A stretch of 64,000 bases of DNA from Fusarium oxysporum f. sp. lycopersici 4287 (GCF_000149955.1 NC_030988.1:3791351-3855350), one strand, 5' to 3'. Positions 9,714 to 20,255 are shown, counted from the stretch's first letter. Notes: generated by a model not told the origin, from the sequence alone. A program made the numbers and translations.

Positions 9714-10751
9714 TCACCACCAGTCTCGTTGGATCGACTCAACACTTTCTTTCACTAGTTTTCCCGATGCCTTTACCGCAACCTCCTCCCCAGCATCCAA
9801 AGACAACGGAACTGAACTCAGAATCCCCTTTCTTCCAATAACAGCAGGCATACTGAGACAACATCCATACTGCTCTTGAAAGTGACTAACGGGGTATACC
9901 GCACGCTTGTCCAAGATAACAGAACAGCACAAATTAGCAGCGACTGAAGCAATCCCGAACGGCGCAGAGCCTTTACCCCGTATGATACTTTGCGATCGAC
10001 GCTTGCAGATTAGTTCAATTCTATTGCGATCAAGAGCATTGAACATTTGTACGTCAGCATTAGGGACCGCGCCAATGCTTGCTGAAGACCAGGTGACTAC
10101 TTGGTCTTCCCCGTGACGGCCCACGACGAATGCATCTACAGCAGACGGTGATACCTATAATGGTGCTGTATTAGAGAGACTGAGACGTTTGTTAGAGTCG
10201 CGGGTACTCACCAAAGCACGAGATGCAACCATCCCACGAAGTCTATAAGTGTCGAGAGTAGTACCGGTGCCGATGACCTGAGACGGAGGAAGTCCCGCCA
10301 TGTCTTTGGCGAGGGATGTTAGCAAGTCAACAGGATTTGCCACAACCAGCAAAACCGTGTCAGGTCGGAAAGGTTTCATCGCCTCCATCACCTCACGTAT
10401 CATCGAAGTGTTCCGAGACGTATAGTCAACCGTTGTCTGCCCTTGAAAGAACCATAAGTCTGTAGCAAAAACAAGTATACTTGGACGCTTACCTAACGTG
10501 TGTTTAGATGCAGCGGTTATGACCACGAGGTCGCTCTGAGCGGCCTCACGATACGTGGCTGGACGTACACGTGTACTGCTATTAGTACTGTAGATGACAT
10601 CGGAGAGATCTTCGATCTGAGCATTTCTCAGATTGAGATCGAGGTCGACGAGAAGCAACTCGCCGGGGATAGAATTCAGTGCAAGGTTATAAGCGACGGC
10701 ACCGCCGACTTCGCCGACGCCTACAATCGCTACTCGAGATGCTGAGCCCAT
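9714..10751 (-). CDS. L-lactate dehydrogenase (NAD-dependent), 3 exons, 309 aa
   Basis: Family reaction: pyruvate + NADH to lactate + NAD. Exons 10751-10493, 10441-10212 and 10154-9714; introns of 51 bases (10442-10492) and 57 bases (10155-10211) with GTAAGC and GTGAGT donors. The ATG at 10751 directly precedes the NAD-binding GxGxxG (VGVGEVGGAV). Also present are the Asp of LLLVDLDL, the Asn of VVANPVDLLT, the Arg of TTLDTYRLR and the catalytic His of VVGRHGEDQ. The mobile active-site loop is unusual: at the place of the family's Q-x2-G-E-T-R motif it reads HTLGQTTVDY, so the usual specificity Gln is His and the usual catalytic Arg is Thr by my alignment. A malate or 2-hydroxyacid dehydrogenase activity is an alternative. 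Its neighbour, PEP synthase, uses pyruvate. Confidence 0.9.
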
Positions 10752-10908
10752 TGTGTGCAGTTGAATAACTCGGGGGATTGATCTCCCATCGTGCATAAAA
10801 ATGTGCCGTGTTTTATAAAGGTCAAGAGATGAGTTTATGACTTGCGGCGTAATTAGAGTTTGCGGTGTTCTGATGGTGTTCTGATGTCTGATATTAGTGG
10901 CTGTCAGA

Positions 10909-11598
10909 GTAGCAAGCAGTGTTGCTAATAATATAAACAATACGATATTGCCAATATGGACCCCCTCGCAATATTATTGTATTGTCAAGGGGTGCATATT
11001 GTATTACCCAATATGAACATGGCTCATATTGTATTTATTACCAAGAACCCAATATATTGGCAGTGTGACAATACACCCAATATATTCCACGTGACCCCAT
11101 CACTAAACTGCTTCTGCACAAATCTCGTCGCCAAGTCGACTGAAATTGACGATTCTCTTCGTTGTGACCATTTTACCAAATGGAGGCGCTATTGAGGCAT
11201 GGCGGTAAGTCTGTCTCGGCTCCACCATGACAAAGAAAATGGGCAGAGGCGACGATGGCCAATGTCGGCAGGGGAGGTCCAGCCGAACATGGTTAGTACC
11301 AATCGTACCTCCCCTGATGCGTGGAAACAACGCGTGGCCACGTTTTAACCAATAAAATGCCAAGTATCCCTGTCGCTAGTATAGGGTAAGACCTGCCCGC
11401 TACTCAAGAGGCAATTTCACCCCAGGACAAACATCCCAATATAAATAATATATTGTCAATATGGACGCCCTCATATTATATTGTCGGAATATCAAAATCT
11501 TCATATCATATTGTCACAATATGAGAAAGCCCATACCATATGGGTTATATTGCAATATACTACTTTATTGCCATATTATTAGCAACACTGGTAGCAGG
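10909..11598. mobile_element. Non-autonomous hAT-like element (674 bp) with 8-bp target duplication
   Basis: Perfect 18-base terminal inverted repeats, CAGTGTTGCTAATAATAT at 10917-10934 and its complement at 11573-11590. The start CAGTG fits the hAT YARNG pattern. Flanking 8-mers GTAGCAAG (10909-10916) and GTAGCAGG (11591-11598) match at 7 of 8, as expected for an aged hAT target duplication. Subterminal DNA is rich in the words CAATAT, ATATTG and CCCAATAT in both orientations. There is no transposase gene. It lies about 165 bases upstream of the lactate dehydrogenase ATG, so it may influence that promoter. Confidence 0.88.
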
Positions 11599-12144
11599 GG
11601 AGGGTTACACGATAAGGGAGGTGTTATGACAGTTGTAATACGATTATCTGCAGGAAGCCACGATAAAATCAGATCATGGCTCGTTCCGTGTTTTCTAATG
11701 GGGTTATAAAGGTATTTTAAGAATGCCTTCACTGGCGGTTATATGCGGTTATAGTACTAACCGAGGTCCCTGATCTGACTGATGCACCTTTGCACGGTCA
11801 CCTTGAGTTTCACGTATCGGAACATTATATTACGGTCTTCCAATAGTCAAATGACCCAATCAATATAACGACGCCAGTGTAAGCTTATCTTTGGCGCATA
11901 AGTGGATCACTTCACATGCGAGTTAGTTGGTAATGGCCTGCACAATGACCAGAACTGACCTCTATTCTAAATATAGTTTGGAGGAGGCAATGCAATTGTA
12001 TTACGAGATCTGGAGATTGAAAGCACTCCAGTCAAGTATAAAATGCCATCTCAAGCAGCCATGCGCTGACTTGATCATCATCAATAGCATCCGCTAGCTA
12101 TCATAAGATTCAATCAATCGTTACACATCAACACCATTGTCATC
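11599..12144. other. Intergenic stretch; promoter side of the small secreted protein
   Basis: No gene seen. A CAATCAATCG / ACACATCAACACC leader typical of fungal 5' untranslated regions directly precedes the ATG at 12145. Confidence 0.5.
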
Positions 12145-12431
12145 ATGAAGGTTATCCCTCTTCTCACCACTATGGCTGCCATCACAGCTGCTACTCCAGC
12201 TCCTAAAGGCTGTACGCCTGGAACCTACTCGTGCACGCCCGACCTCAAGGGCTGGCAGGTCTGTAATGTCGACCGCACCTGGGTAGTGAGTCTCTCCGTT
12301 CCATGGCGGTGGATGACAGGAAAAGCTTATCCGGTTTTTAGTTCGCCGGTGTCTGTCCCCCGAAGACTGGTTGCCTGTTTAACAAGCAGAACGGCTCGCC
12401 GTATTGCGTGCCCCCTGGCTTCCATTTCTAA
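12145..12431 (+). CDS. Small secreted cysteine-rich protein, 76 aa, one intron
   Basis: Exon 1 is 12145-12285, the intron 12286-12341 (GTGAGT...TTTTTAG) and exon 2 12342-12431. A signal peptide is clear (MKVIPLLTTMAAITAATPAP). The mature part of about 58 residues has six cysteines, with CTPGTYSC at the start and GSPYCVPPGF near the C-terminus, probably making three disulfides. Only the spliced frame keeps the cysteine pattern; reading through the intron gives an unrelated tail. Proteins with this CTPGTY...W.VC...SPYCVPPGF layout are common small secreted proteins of ascomycetes, without an assigned activity that I can name. It could be an effector or a wall-binding protein; that is inference. 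Confidence 0.8.
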
Positions 12432-12847
12432 TTGGGCTGCATTGCCGCGTCGTTGGGAAGTGTTGTTTTCTACTGCTTTTGTTGATTCTGTTCTTTACTC
12501 AACTCTTGGTGCTTACTCAGTGCGGTATACGAGGGCGCTGATTAGTGCATCTTGATGTCAATCCTTTGCTGACGACAATGTGGATATACTGCCAGCTCTT
12601 TGTAGATAGGCTTGTTCTTTAATGTATCTTGACTTTTGCTTTATTACATAACAATGCCCTGGATTGTAATGTCTAGTATATGCAGTGAAAGAGATACCTA
12701 TTAATAGCCTAGTATCTGAGTAAAAGCAAAGATGCTAATAAGTTGAATCCCCAAGTTGCCAGCCTCAACAACTAATGATACAGCCAGGAAAGAATATGCA
12801 CATTCCCCATCGGTTAAAACCAACTCCATATCACCAAAAGAATCCGT

Positions 12848-13495
12848 TTAGACAACCTTCTCGTATTTGTAATGTGTATCAACAACAGTCTTTACTTCAA
12901 CAGTTGTGTTCTCGCCAGTCTCTGCGACTGCATGGGCAACCACGTCATCCCCATATGGCCATTCCCCTTTCATCTTGTCCGGCGTGTCATACTCTGCATA
13001 ATCAAGAGGATCAAGCAGCTTACGCGCTGCATTGTTTGCATCAGCCCGGTGAACAAAAGTCCCCTCTATTTGCATCTCCTGCACGCAGCCGGTTCGATCT
13101 TTATTGTAGTCGATGACGGTCTGCGTCACGTAGTAAAGCGAAGGTATTCCCTGGGGTAACATGATAGATCCATCGCTGTCTCCCAGAAGCTGTTCGGTGT
13201 TGGGTGTAGCCTGGATAGAGATCTGGAATACCTGACCTGCAGGAGCCTTAGCGTAGACCAGAACTCCATTGCCATAAGCCCAGTCTCTAGTGTGACTTGA
13301 ATGTACGGCGTACTCGATGAAGTCTTCCGGTTCGTATCTCAGCGTATGGAGGACCCTGGAAGCCGAGTCTTTGGCGGAGTCGAGTGTCGTACGTGTGCCG
13401 AGAATGTAGATGGATCGTTTGGCCCCCGAAGGGTCTAGATGGAAGTCGATGACTGTTAGGATGACATGGTAGAGGAGTTCGGAACTGTTCGACAT
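12848..13495 (-). CDS. Conserved protein of two homologous repeats, 215 aa
   Basis: A single exon from ATG 13495 to stop 12848. No signal peptide or membrane segment is seen. The two halves are alike: residues ~8-100 begin LYHVILTVIDFHLDPSGAK and include DWAYGNGVLVYAKAPAGQVF; residues ~120-212 begin LYYVTQTVIDYNKDRTGCV and include EWPYGDDVVAHAVAETGENT. So the protein is an internal duplication of a domain of about 95 residues. I do not know a function. The clean repeat structure argues that this is a real, constrained gene. Confidence 0.82.
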   Translation of the reverse strand: MSNSSELLYHVILTVIDFHLDPSGAKRSIYILGTRTTLDSAKDSASRVLHTLRYEPEDFIEYAVHSSHTRDWAYGNGVLVYAKAPAGQVFQISIQATPNTEQLLGDSDGSIMLPQGIPSLYYVTQTVIDYNKDRTGCVQEMQIEGTFVHRADANNAARKLLDPLDYAEYDTPDKMKGEWPYGDDVVAHAVAETGENTTVEVKTVVDTHYKYEKVV

Positions 13496-14200
13496 GATGA
13501 AGAACTTTCAAGTAGATATCAGGTATTTAAACAGAGAAGATGGTTTTTTTAATGAATAAGTCAGGTTTAATGACCCAAGAGCGCTCGAAGCGACTGAAGG
13601 GTCGACGTGAAAATATAGCCATATTGTCTGATGTGCATTTTGAAATCAGAGAACGCGTATCGTCATAGTAGTCAAATGAACGACGCTGCGGGGATGTCTC
13701 GACATGTCTTCATTGGTCATGCGATAAAGGTGGCGCCCTCAAACTCAATTGAATCTGCCCGAAGTTTGTTAATCCCCCTGCCAGAAGATCCGCACCTGAT
13801 CCTTGTCGTGTAGAGGCTGCCTTTTTCATTGCATTCAGAGCTGTCATATGTCAGTCATAAGAGTAAATCGTGTTAAATTGTTAAACCCGGGTATTCAGCG
13901 AATTGGATCAATAGGATTTACTCACATGAACATCTGTGGCGTCTGAACGGCTGAAGGGGAGTGACTCGTCACATCACGTTGCGCGCCGTTGTGGCGTGAT
14001 GCTAACGCTACGAATGGTATGTAATGGTGGTGTCCATCATATCATAGCCTAGAGCCTCGGAAACCCGTTCAAATGCTAACCTTCGATCAATTTCAGATGG
14101 GAGTTCATAAGGTAAAATTCATATCAAACGCAACATCCCAGTCACTTGCCTCTGTGAGGAATCTCGGTGGGGGGACCCATCCTTGCACTTCATAGCATTC
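13496..14200. other. Intergenic stretch, no gene seen
   Basis: No coding frame or RNA gene was recognised between the two-repeat protein and the fragment at 14201. Confidence 0.45.
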
Positions 14201-14285
14201 ATGTCTAGCTCTAGCATCACCCACTTGGGGAGCCCTGAGACCCCGACCCAAGCTATGCGATGCTGGGGCGGTTGTCTCCAATTCT
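14201..14285 (+). pseudogene. Possible N-terminal fragment of RING-H2 gene 1
   Basis: An ATG at 14201 opens a frame MSSSSITHLGSPETPTQA that runs into the inverted repeat of hAT element 2. The RING-H2 gene on the far side of this element starts abruptly inside a membrane segment, and its paralogue at 29741 has a short acidic N-terminus (MVAVIPTVASDETGN) before the same segment. This fragment could be the separated 5' end. This is inference: similarity is only in length and composition. Confidence 0.3.
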
Positions 14286-17200
14286 CAAGCTTCGAAATCG
14301 ATCGACCAAACGATTTGATTGATTCGATTAATCGATTCGATTTCGATTTCGATCCATCAGCTAGAGCCTTCCAGTCGATCGATATCGATCGACTACAAGT
14401 CGTGATTGATCGATTTGATCGTCGATCGCCAAATTCGTCGGAAGTGTTAGATTAGGTATTATTTGTGGGGCCATTCCTCACTGCGCATCGGCCAGTACCA
14501 TTGTAACCTTAACCTGACGCGTCACACAGCGCGACACGAGACAGACCCGTGTCCTTGGATGCTTGTCCAATGCTCTCTGCTCAAACATATTCAATTCAAG
14601 TAAACCTCATAGATTTGACACTTGCCAACGCGGTAGCCTACGGTCTAACCTCGGGTACTCTTTGTGGGACTCAGTCATTACCGTACCAATATATCATGGA
14701 CTCTTTCGACGAAGAGGTAGAAGATGCCACCACCTCAATCCCACCGCCTTCTTCTGAGCTGTCAACCAGCTCGGCTTCGACTAAGTATGCACCCAGCAAG
14801 TTTCCAGACTACGAGGCTTGGACGATTGATAAATTCGAGCGTTTCCCCGGCTTTACGATATGCCATGACCCTTCTCGGGAGCGGACTTGGTGGCAATTCG
14901 GGTTTAGAATGAAGGATAATCGATCACAACCTCACAAGATTGTATGGATATGCGAGAGGTGTTTTCTTCGTAATAGGCTGAAGACTACAAATTATGTCTT
15001 CGTTGCTTCTACGGCAGGAGGTATCGTCTGGCATCTGAGTAGGGAACACAAGGTCGTGGTTGGTGCCATCCCCGCGCCCTATCCCATGTTGCTCGACGAT
15101 AAGCACTGACTTGTCAGCCGCCTTGTGGAAAAATGACAGGTCCAGGTTCTAGGAATGGAGGTACACAACGGAATCTACTCGATATGCTTCACGCCGATCC
15201 CACGAATCCTCGAGATCAAACCCTTGTCAGCAATTTGCGTTCATTATTCGACCCCACCGTGAACCAGCTGCTCCTGCTCGACTGGCTTACGTACCATAAC
15301 CTCCCCTTCAATCTAGTAAACTCAGAGCGCTTCAGGCGACTCTTGCTCTACAATAACCCTTCTCTCCGGGAAGAGCAGATACCAAGCGACAGGACTCTCG
15401 TGAACCTTCTAACAAGTGAGTACAATCGAGCTAGCCAGGAAGTTCGCGTGCTTCTTCGAAAAGCGAGAAGTACGGTTCATTTTACCTTCGACGGTTGGAC
15501 TTCCCGACAAAACGCATCATTCCTTGGCATCAATGCTCATTTTATTGACCGAGATTGGAAACAATGGAGAATTCTTTTGGCGTTACCACCTCTAAGGAAT
15601 CGCCATACTGGTGCAGTGCTTGCGGATGAAGTTGCAGACACGATTTGTGCCTTCGACCTTCAAGATAGGTACGCAACCATGACCAACGACTCCATCGGTT
15701 AGCAAGCCGAGCCAAGTATTCTAACTGTTATTCGACTTCAGAATCGGGTACTATACGTTTGATAACGCTGCGAATAATGATACAGCTATGGAAGCACTCG
15801 CCGCTGAGTTCGACTTCGACAAAGATGAGCGTCGCATTCGCTGTGCCCCTCATTTTCTGAACTTGGCAGTCAGGGCTATGATGTATGGAAGTAAAAGCGA
15901 CAACTTTGACGAACTGCTGGCTCACTGGGGCGACAAGGACTTCATGACGGAAGAGGACGAGCAACGCCAGTTATCCGACGCCATCAATGAACTTGGGAAG
16001 GACGACGACGACTTTGGCACGCCAAGCATGGAAGAAGACTTGGAGCTTGAGACAGCCCCGGAACATAATCAGGAGCAGTGCCAGGTCCCTGAGATTATCA
16101 ACGCTGAGTAGATGGACACATACCGTAAGTATGGGCCATTTGGCAAGCTACATAACATTGGCATCGCCCTTCGAACGAGCAGCCAACTTCTAGAGGACTT
16201 TTATGAAGCTCAACGACAGACCGCGCCAACCGAACCTGTACTTGCGTGGATTCAAAACGTCTGTACACGTTGGCAATCCGATGAGGCGATGGCCTCGCGC
16301 GCCCTGCTCAAGCGCTCGGCCTTAAACAGGATGCTCTCCATTATCGAGGAACGATGATCAGCCAACGCGGTAAAGAACAAGACAGACCGGCAATATTGAA
16401 AGAAACTCTCTCCCTTGAGGAATGGAAGGTTATTGCGACAGTTCAGAAGATCCTCCAGCCGTTCAAGGTCGCCTCAAAGCAGCTCCAGCGCGAGGGCATT
16501 GCTGGTAAACGTTCAACATCGGGAGGGTTCGATGAGTATTTCCAGGTGGTGGAGATACTTCTTGACCACCTTGAGCTGGCTGTCAAAGGGGTATTAATTG
16601 AAGAGAATGATGATCATGTTATGGAAGAGGTTCACCTATTCGATGACATGGATGCGAAGACCCGGAGACTTTTGAAAATTTACATTAAACTCGGATGGAA
16701 GAAGCTGAACTGCTACTATGGCAAGCTGACCTCAACCGCCTACGTAGCGGCAGTTGTATTTCACCCGTGTAAGAAATGGCGAACACTAGAGCAGCTTTGG
16801 AACCAGCTCCCGTCTCGTCAGACGTCGGAGTGGAGGAAGACTTATGAGGAAAACCTAACGAGAGTCTGGAAAGAGAAGTACAAGAACATGGGTCATGGGG
16901 TAGCTTGCAGTGCTGTTTCAGCTACTGAGAGCAATAGTGCCCTGGACTATATTGAGCGCCGACTAGCGTTTAGTCGATCACTCGTCCGGCCCGGCTCTCA
17001 AGAACGACAAAGCAAACGGCGAAGGCAGTCAGCCATGTTGCCAGTACAAGACGAGCTTGACCAGTACTTGTCTGAGCCGCCAGTAGACAACATCGCGTAC
17101 AAAGTCGATCCGATTGCTTGGTGGAGGGATGTCGGAGCGGTGCGGTTTCCTCGGTTATCTTTCATGGCTGTCGACTTTCTCACCATTGCGTCATCTTCTG

Positions 17201-17388
17201 CTGAAACAGAGAGATTTCAGCAGTTGCGGGAGGATGGTGACACCGCTTAGGTGCCGCCTGCGACGGCATATTGTAGCCATGGCCCAGTGTCTTCGTTCGT
17301 GGAGTAAGGCTGGGATCTACCAACCAGCTCTGCCCCTTGGTCTCCTTGAAGACCCTGCTCGATATAAATCGATCGATTTCGAAGCTTG
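14286..17388 (+). mobile_element. hAT element 2 (degenerate) with TCGATT-rich subterminal array
   Basis: A perfect 20-base inverted repeat bounds the element (14286-14305 and 17369-17388, CAAGCTTCGAAATCGATCGA). The left subterminal region (14291-14440) is an array of TCGATT, TCGATTTCGA and their complements; the right end keeps a short version. The true outermost ends and the target duplication were not resolved. It encodes a BED-finger hAT transposase pseudogene. Confidence 0.75.
14696..17300 (+). pseudogene. hAT transposase pseudogene (element 2)
   Basis: From ATG 14696: a BED-type domain with [20 protein letters not shown] and a CxxC (ICERC) followed by HLSREH; then [32 protein letters not shown] and LNLAVRAMM, the core of the RNase H-like hAT fold; then the dimerisation block FPRLSFMAVDFLTIASSSAE. 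A credible 68-base intron sits at about 15674-15741. The frame is broken near 15109, by a TAG at 16109 (expected Trp), near 16354 and near 17212 (one-base shift inside the last block). It is inactive. It is related to elements 3 and 4. Confidence 0.87.
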
Positions 17389-17934
17389 CCAATTCTGCTG
17401 CCGCTTATGGCTTTGACAATTCTATTCGTGGTTGGAATGCCGAAGTATGTCTCCTTATCTTTTGCAAATAGCTACGATACTAATGATTGTGAAGAGTCTA
17501 TAAATGGCCGAGGCCGGGAATTTCTGTGTCCCCAGAAACATCACCGGCTTCTATGTCGTCATGTTCTCAGCCTCGATACCTGCCGCACCTCGATGCCCTT
17601 GCTCCTTCTAGAACGAGCAAATACATGAGGTGGGACATCATGCACCATGTACACGCCTCCTGGGCTGTACCGGCCTCAAACATGACGTGGTATATCTTTG
17701 AACGTGTCACTATTCGAAGGCACCTACTAACCGCCATGCTCTATATTCAGTGCTATTTGTTTGTGTGATGTTATGGATACGGCCATGGTTCGCCAATTGG
17801 ACTGTCAGCATATCTTTCACTCCAACTGTATCGTGGCCTGGTACCTGGCGGCACATGACACATGCCCTACATGTATGCATAACTTTGTCATCAATTATGG
17901 CACAATATCAAGGCCACAACACGCCCATATCTAG
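17389..17934 (+). pseudogene. RING-H2 finger membrane protein 1, 5' end lost at hAT insertion
   Basis: Three exon pieces: about 17389-17444, 17495-17689 and 17751-17934, with introns GTATGT...GTGAAG (50 bases) and GTATAT...CTAAC...TTCAG (61 bases). The first piece is a membrane segment (LLPLMALTILFVVGMP), then a linker, then a C3H2C3 RING finger: CAIC, then CQHIFHSNC and the closing CPTC, all eight ligands intact. Proteins of this type act as membrane-anchored E3 ubiquitin ligases. The upstream edge coincides with the end of hAT element 2, so the N-terminus and promoter are displaced. It is paralogous to the gene at 29741. Confidence 0.72.
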
Positions 17935-18409
17935 AAATACTAGGTAGATAATATTTAGATCTCACACCCGGATCTATCCTGCGTTGCATCGACCAATTAC
18001 ACATCCTTTACCGTCTGCCGAATATGCCAGCTGACCCAGTCATGATGTCCGATCTATGAGTCAAATCTAGTGTTCTTGAATCACCGGGTTGAAAGAAAGA
18101 GTAAGGTTCATCCTCTCACCGGCAGTTAGTTTGAGTCCGGCAAATGATATTATACCTTGGTCTTAAGCATGAAAGATGTGCAGCCACGGGGATTATCCTC
18201 GAGCTACGGAGCAATTGGTCTGCTATTCTACGTAGGTGGTGGACATGGGTTTGAGCGTACTTTACGCAAGACACATATATAAATTAGCTGAGTGGTTCCT
18301 CTCACACACATGCGCAATAACCTTAACTATTTATCTCCACGTGGTTATCGCCAACCTCTAGCCTTTCTTATGGTTCCTTCTCAGGCCTTTGTTAAACGTA
18401 TCTCATCTA
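17935..18409. other. Intergenic stretch, no gene seen
   Basis: No gene or repeat recognised. Confidence 0.45.
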
Positions 18410-18886
18410 TCACTGACTCATCAACGTTTTATTTAGATCACTCAGCTGAGTAGACAGATGTCTGTTCTCTTCCTCGAGAGTGAGGACGCGCTGCCTTGCG
18501 GCATCCAACACTTCGCCTCGACTGTAACCAAAATCCGGAGCTTCCGGGTCCCCTTCGCCCACGGCCTCGTCCCTCATCTTGCAAGCCTCGAGCACAGCGA
18601 GTAATCCCTCAAACCTCAGTTTCAAGCGTGTGCGATACTGCTTCTCCATGTTGTTATAGCACTCCCGTGCTTGAAGGACATGTGCAGGAAGTCCGGGTTT
18701 CTTGTGGACTTTCTTTAGTTTGTGAGATGCTGAGCGCATTTTCACTTCCGGTGGGGTCCTTTCGAGTTGCTCCGAAATTCCCGCAGTAAGTGACTGCGGC
18801 GGGACTGTTGTCTGGCTCATATCGGAACCAGCTAAATCGAGTTTATGTGGGGAATTTTTCGGCTGTGGCATTTTCCCGCTCCGCAT
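18410..18886 (-). pseudogene. bHLH transcription factor 1, N-terminus truncated
   Basis: The frame from ATG 18886 gives about 158 residues: a linker (KMRSASHKLKKVHKKPG), a basic helix-loop-helix (ARECYNNMEKQYRTRLKLRF, loop, YSRGEVLDAARQRVLTLEEE), then a short leucine-zipper-like helix and a stop. In the basic region the usual E-box-reading triad His-Glu-Arg appears as Tyr-Glu-Arg; His to Tyr is a single C-to-T change. Upstream sequence switches to copia polyprotein at about 18893, so the activation domain and promoter are missing. Paralogues lie at 34794-35853 and 63158-64000. Probably a decaying copy. Confidence 0.75.
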
Positions 18887-18892
18887 AAGCAA

Positions 18893-19724
18893 ATCGTCAT
18901 CCCCAATAAGTCTCGTCAGGCAAGAGGGACCACGGCTTGGTGCTTGGGGGCGTCAAGAAAGATCCTGAATCTGCTTGGAGCATCACGGCTTGGGCCGACT
19001 CGGATTGGAAAGGCGACACTGTTACGGGAAGATCGACGTTTGGATGGCTCGTCCAACTTGAAGGATCTACAGTCTCATGGAGGGACAAACGGCACGAAAC
19101 AGTGGCACTATCGACTACCGAGGCTGAATATACAGCACTCTCCCAGTGTGCCAGAGAATTGGCCTGGACTAAAAACCTCTTCTCTGAACTGCTCCTTCCG
19201 CTACATATGCCTATCCCGCTGAACGGCGACAACCAGGGTTCCCTAAAGCTATGCAGAAACCCTGAGCTTCACCAACGGACAAAGCACATTCCGTTAACCG
19301 AGCACCATATCCGAGAAGAAGTTGAAGCTAGGAACATTGATGTGCAAAACGTCAGCACACATGGGCAGGTAGCAGACGGACTCACTAAACCATTGAACGC
19401 CGTCAGCCATGGTCACTTTCTAGAAGCAATTCGAGTCAGTGCATGTCCGATCGAGAAAGCAGGTCGTATTATTTGGAGTACTGAAGTCCACGATGACTCT
19501 GTGCCCTGAAGACAAGGTGGATGGGGGCGTGTTGGAAAATCCGGGGATCCCCCTTCCCTTCAGGATTCAGACTAACAGTCTGAAAGTCCTAGATTTAAAG
19601 TTTAAAGTCATAGATGAAATCATTTAGAGATATAAACCTGAGAAGAACTCTCATCTCAATAATGAACAACCAAGTTATACAAAAATATATTTTCACCCAG
19701 CACTACTGCGCAATATAAACAACA
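18893..19724 (+). mobile_element. Ty1/copia retrotransposon 3' fragment with LTR
   Basis: 18937-19509 encodes the C-terminal RNase H of a copia polyprotein: ITAWADSDWKGD, TVALSTTEAEYTALSQ, and the closing NVSTHGQVADGLTKPL. A purine-rich tract (GATGGGGGCG) precedes the LTR at 19530-19724, which runs TGTTGGAAAATCCGGGG to ATAAACAACA. The 5' part of the element is absent; its left junction cuts the bHLH 1 gene. Confidence 0.88.
19530..19724 (+). repeat. copia LTR (195 bp)
   Basis: TG...CA ended. Near-identical copies without internal sequence lie at 26182-26354 and 60146-60341. Confidence 0.88.
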
Positions 19725-19973
19725 CCTCGTGACTATGACAGGATCTTGCCGCGACGCTAAAAATCGAGAAATTCAAGCTTAAGTACAGAGTGCAATGTAC
19801 TGCGGGGCGAAGTGGCTCTGCCGCTAACCCAATTTAGCACACTTGCAGTGATTTCGGGGGTGGTTTGCAACAGTCACCTCTATCCCTTCTATTGTCGAGG
19901 AGCTCCGGTCGGGCCACAGCAGGGTTGGGCAGCCAATAAAAATGCATCGGATTAAGGGTACCTACCCCTTCAC

Positions 19974-20215
19974 CTATTTTAGCCTATGGTAGAAGTACCA
20001 GCAATCTCTCCAGTTACAAATCGCTACATCACACTGCTCACATCCCCCAACTGTCTGGCGCCTCCTTTTATTACGACTGACCGGCGCCAAGGGCCTCCTT
20101 GAGCTTCTTGACCTTGGCTGCCCTAATTGAAGTCCCTGATAAGCGTGGCAATTCGACTTTTTTCCCTCTTTGGACGTGCTTATGTTGTGTAATAGGCGTA
20201 AATTCGTCCCCAGCT
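19974..20215 (-). pseudogene. piggyBac-like transposase relic 3 (C-terminal cysteine domain)
   Basis: The minus strand ends with CEQCDVAICNWRDCWYFYH, matching in layout the CSVCKVPLCNNGNCWYFYHN of relic 2 at 23.55 kb. This is the cysteine-rich DNA-binding tail of piggyBac-type transposases. The rest of the gene is not recognisable here, and hAT element 4 begins just beyond it. Confidence 0.65.
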
Positions 20216-20255
20216 CGAAAAAGCGGCCTCGATTGACTTTGCGGATGGAAGGCTT

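Noticed and set aside
14290..14440. CGATTCGATT-rich array as a possible CRISPR or satellite
   Set aside because: No regular spacer length and it lies at the end of a hAT element; explained as a subterminal word array.
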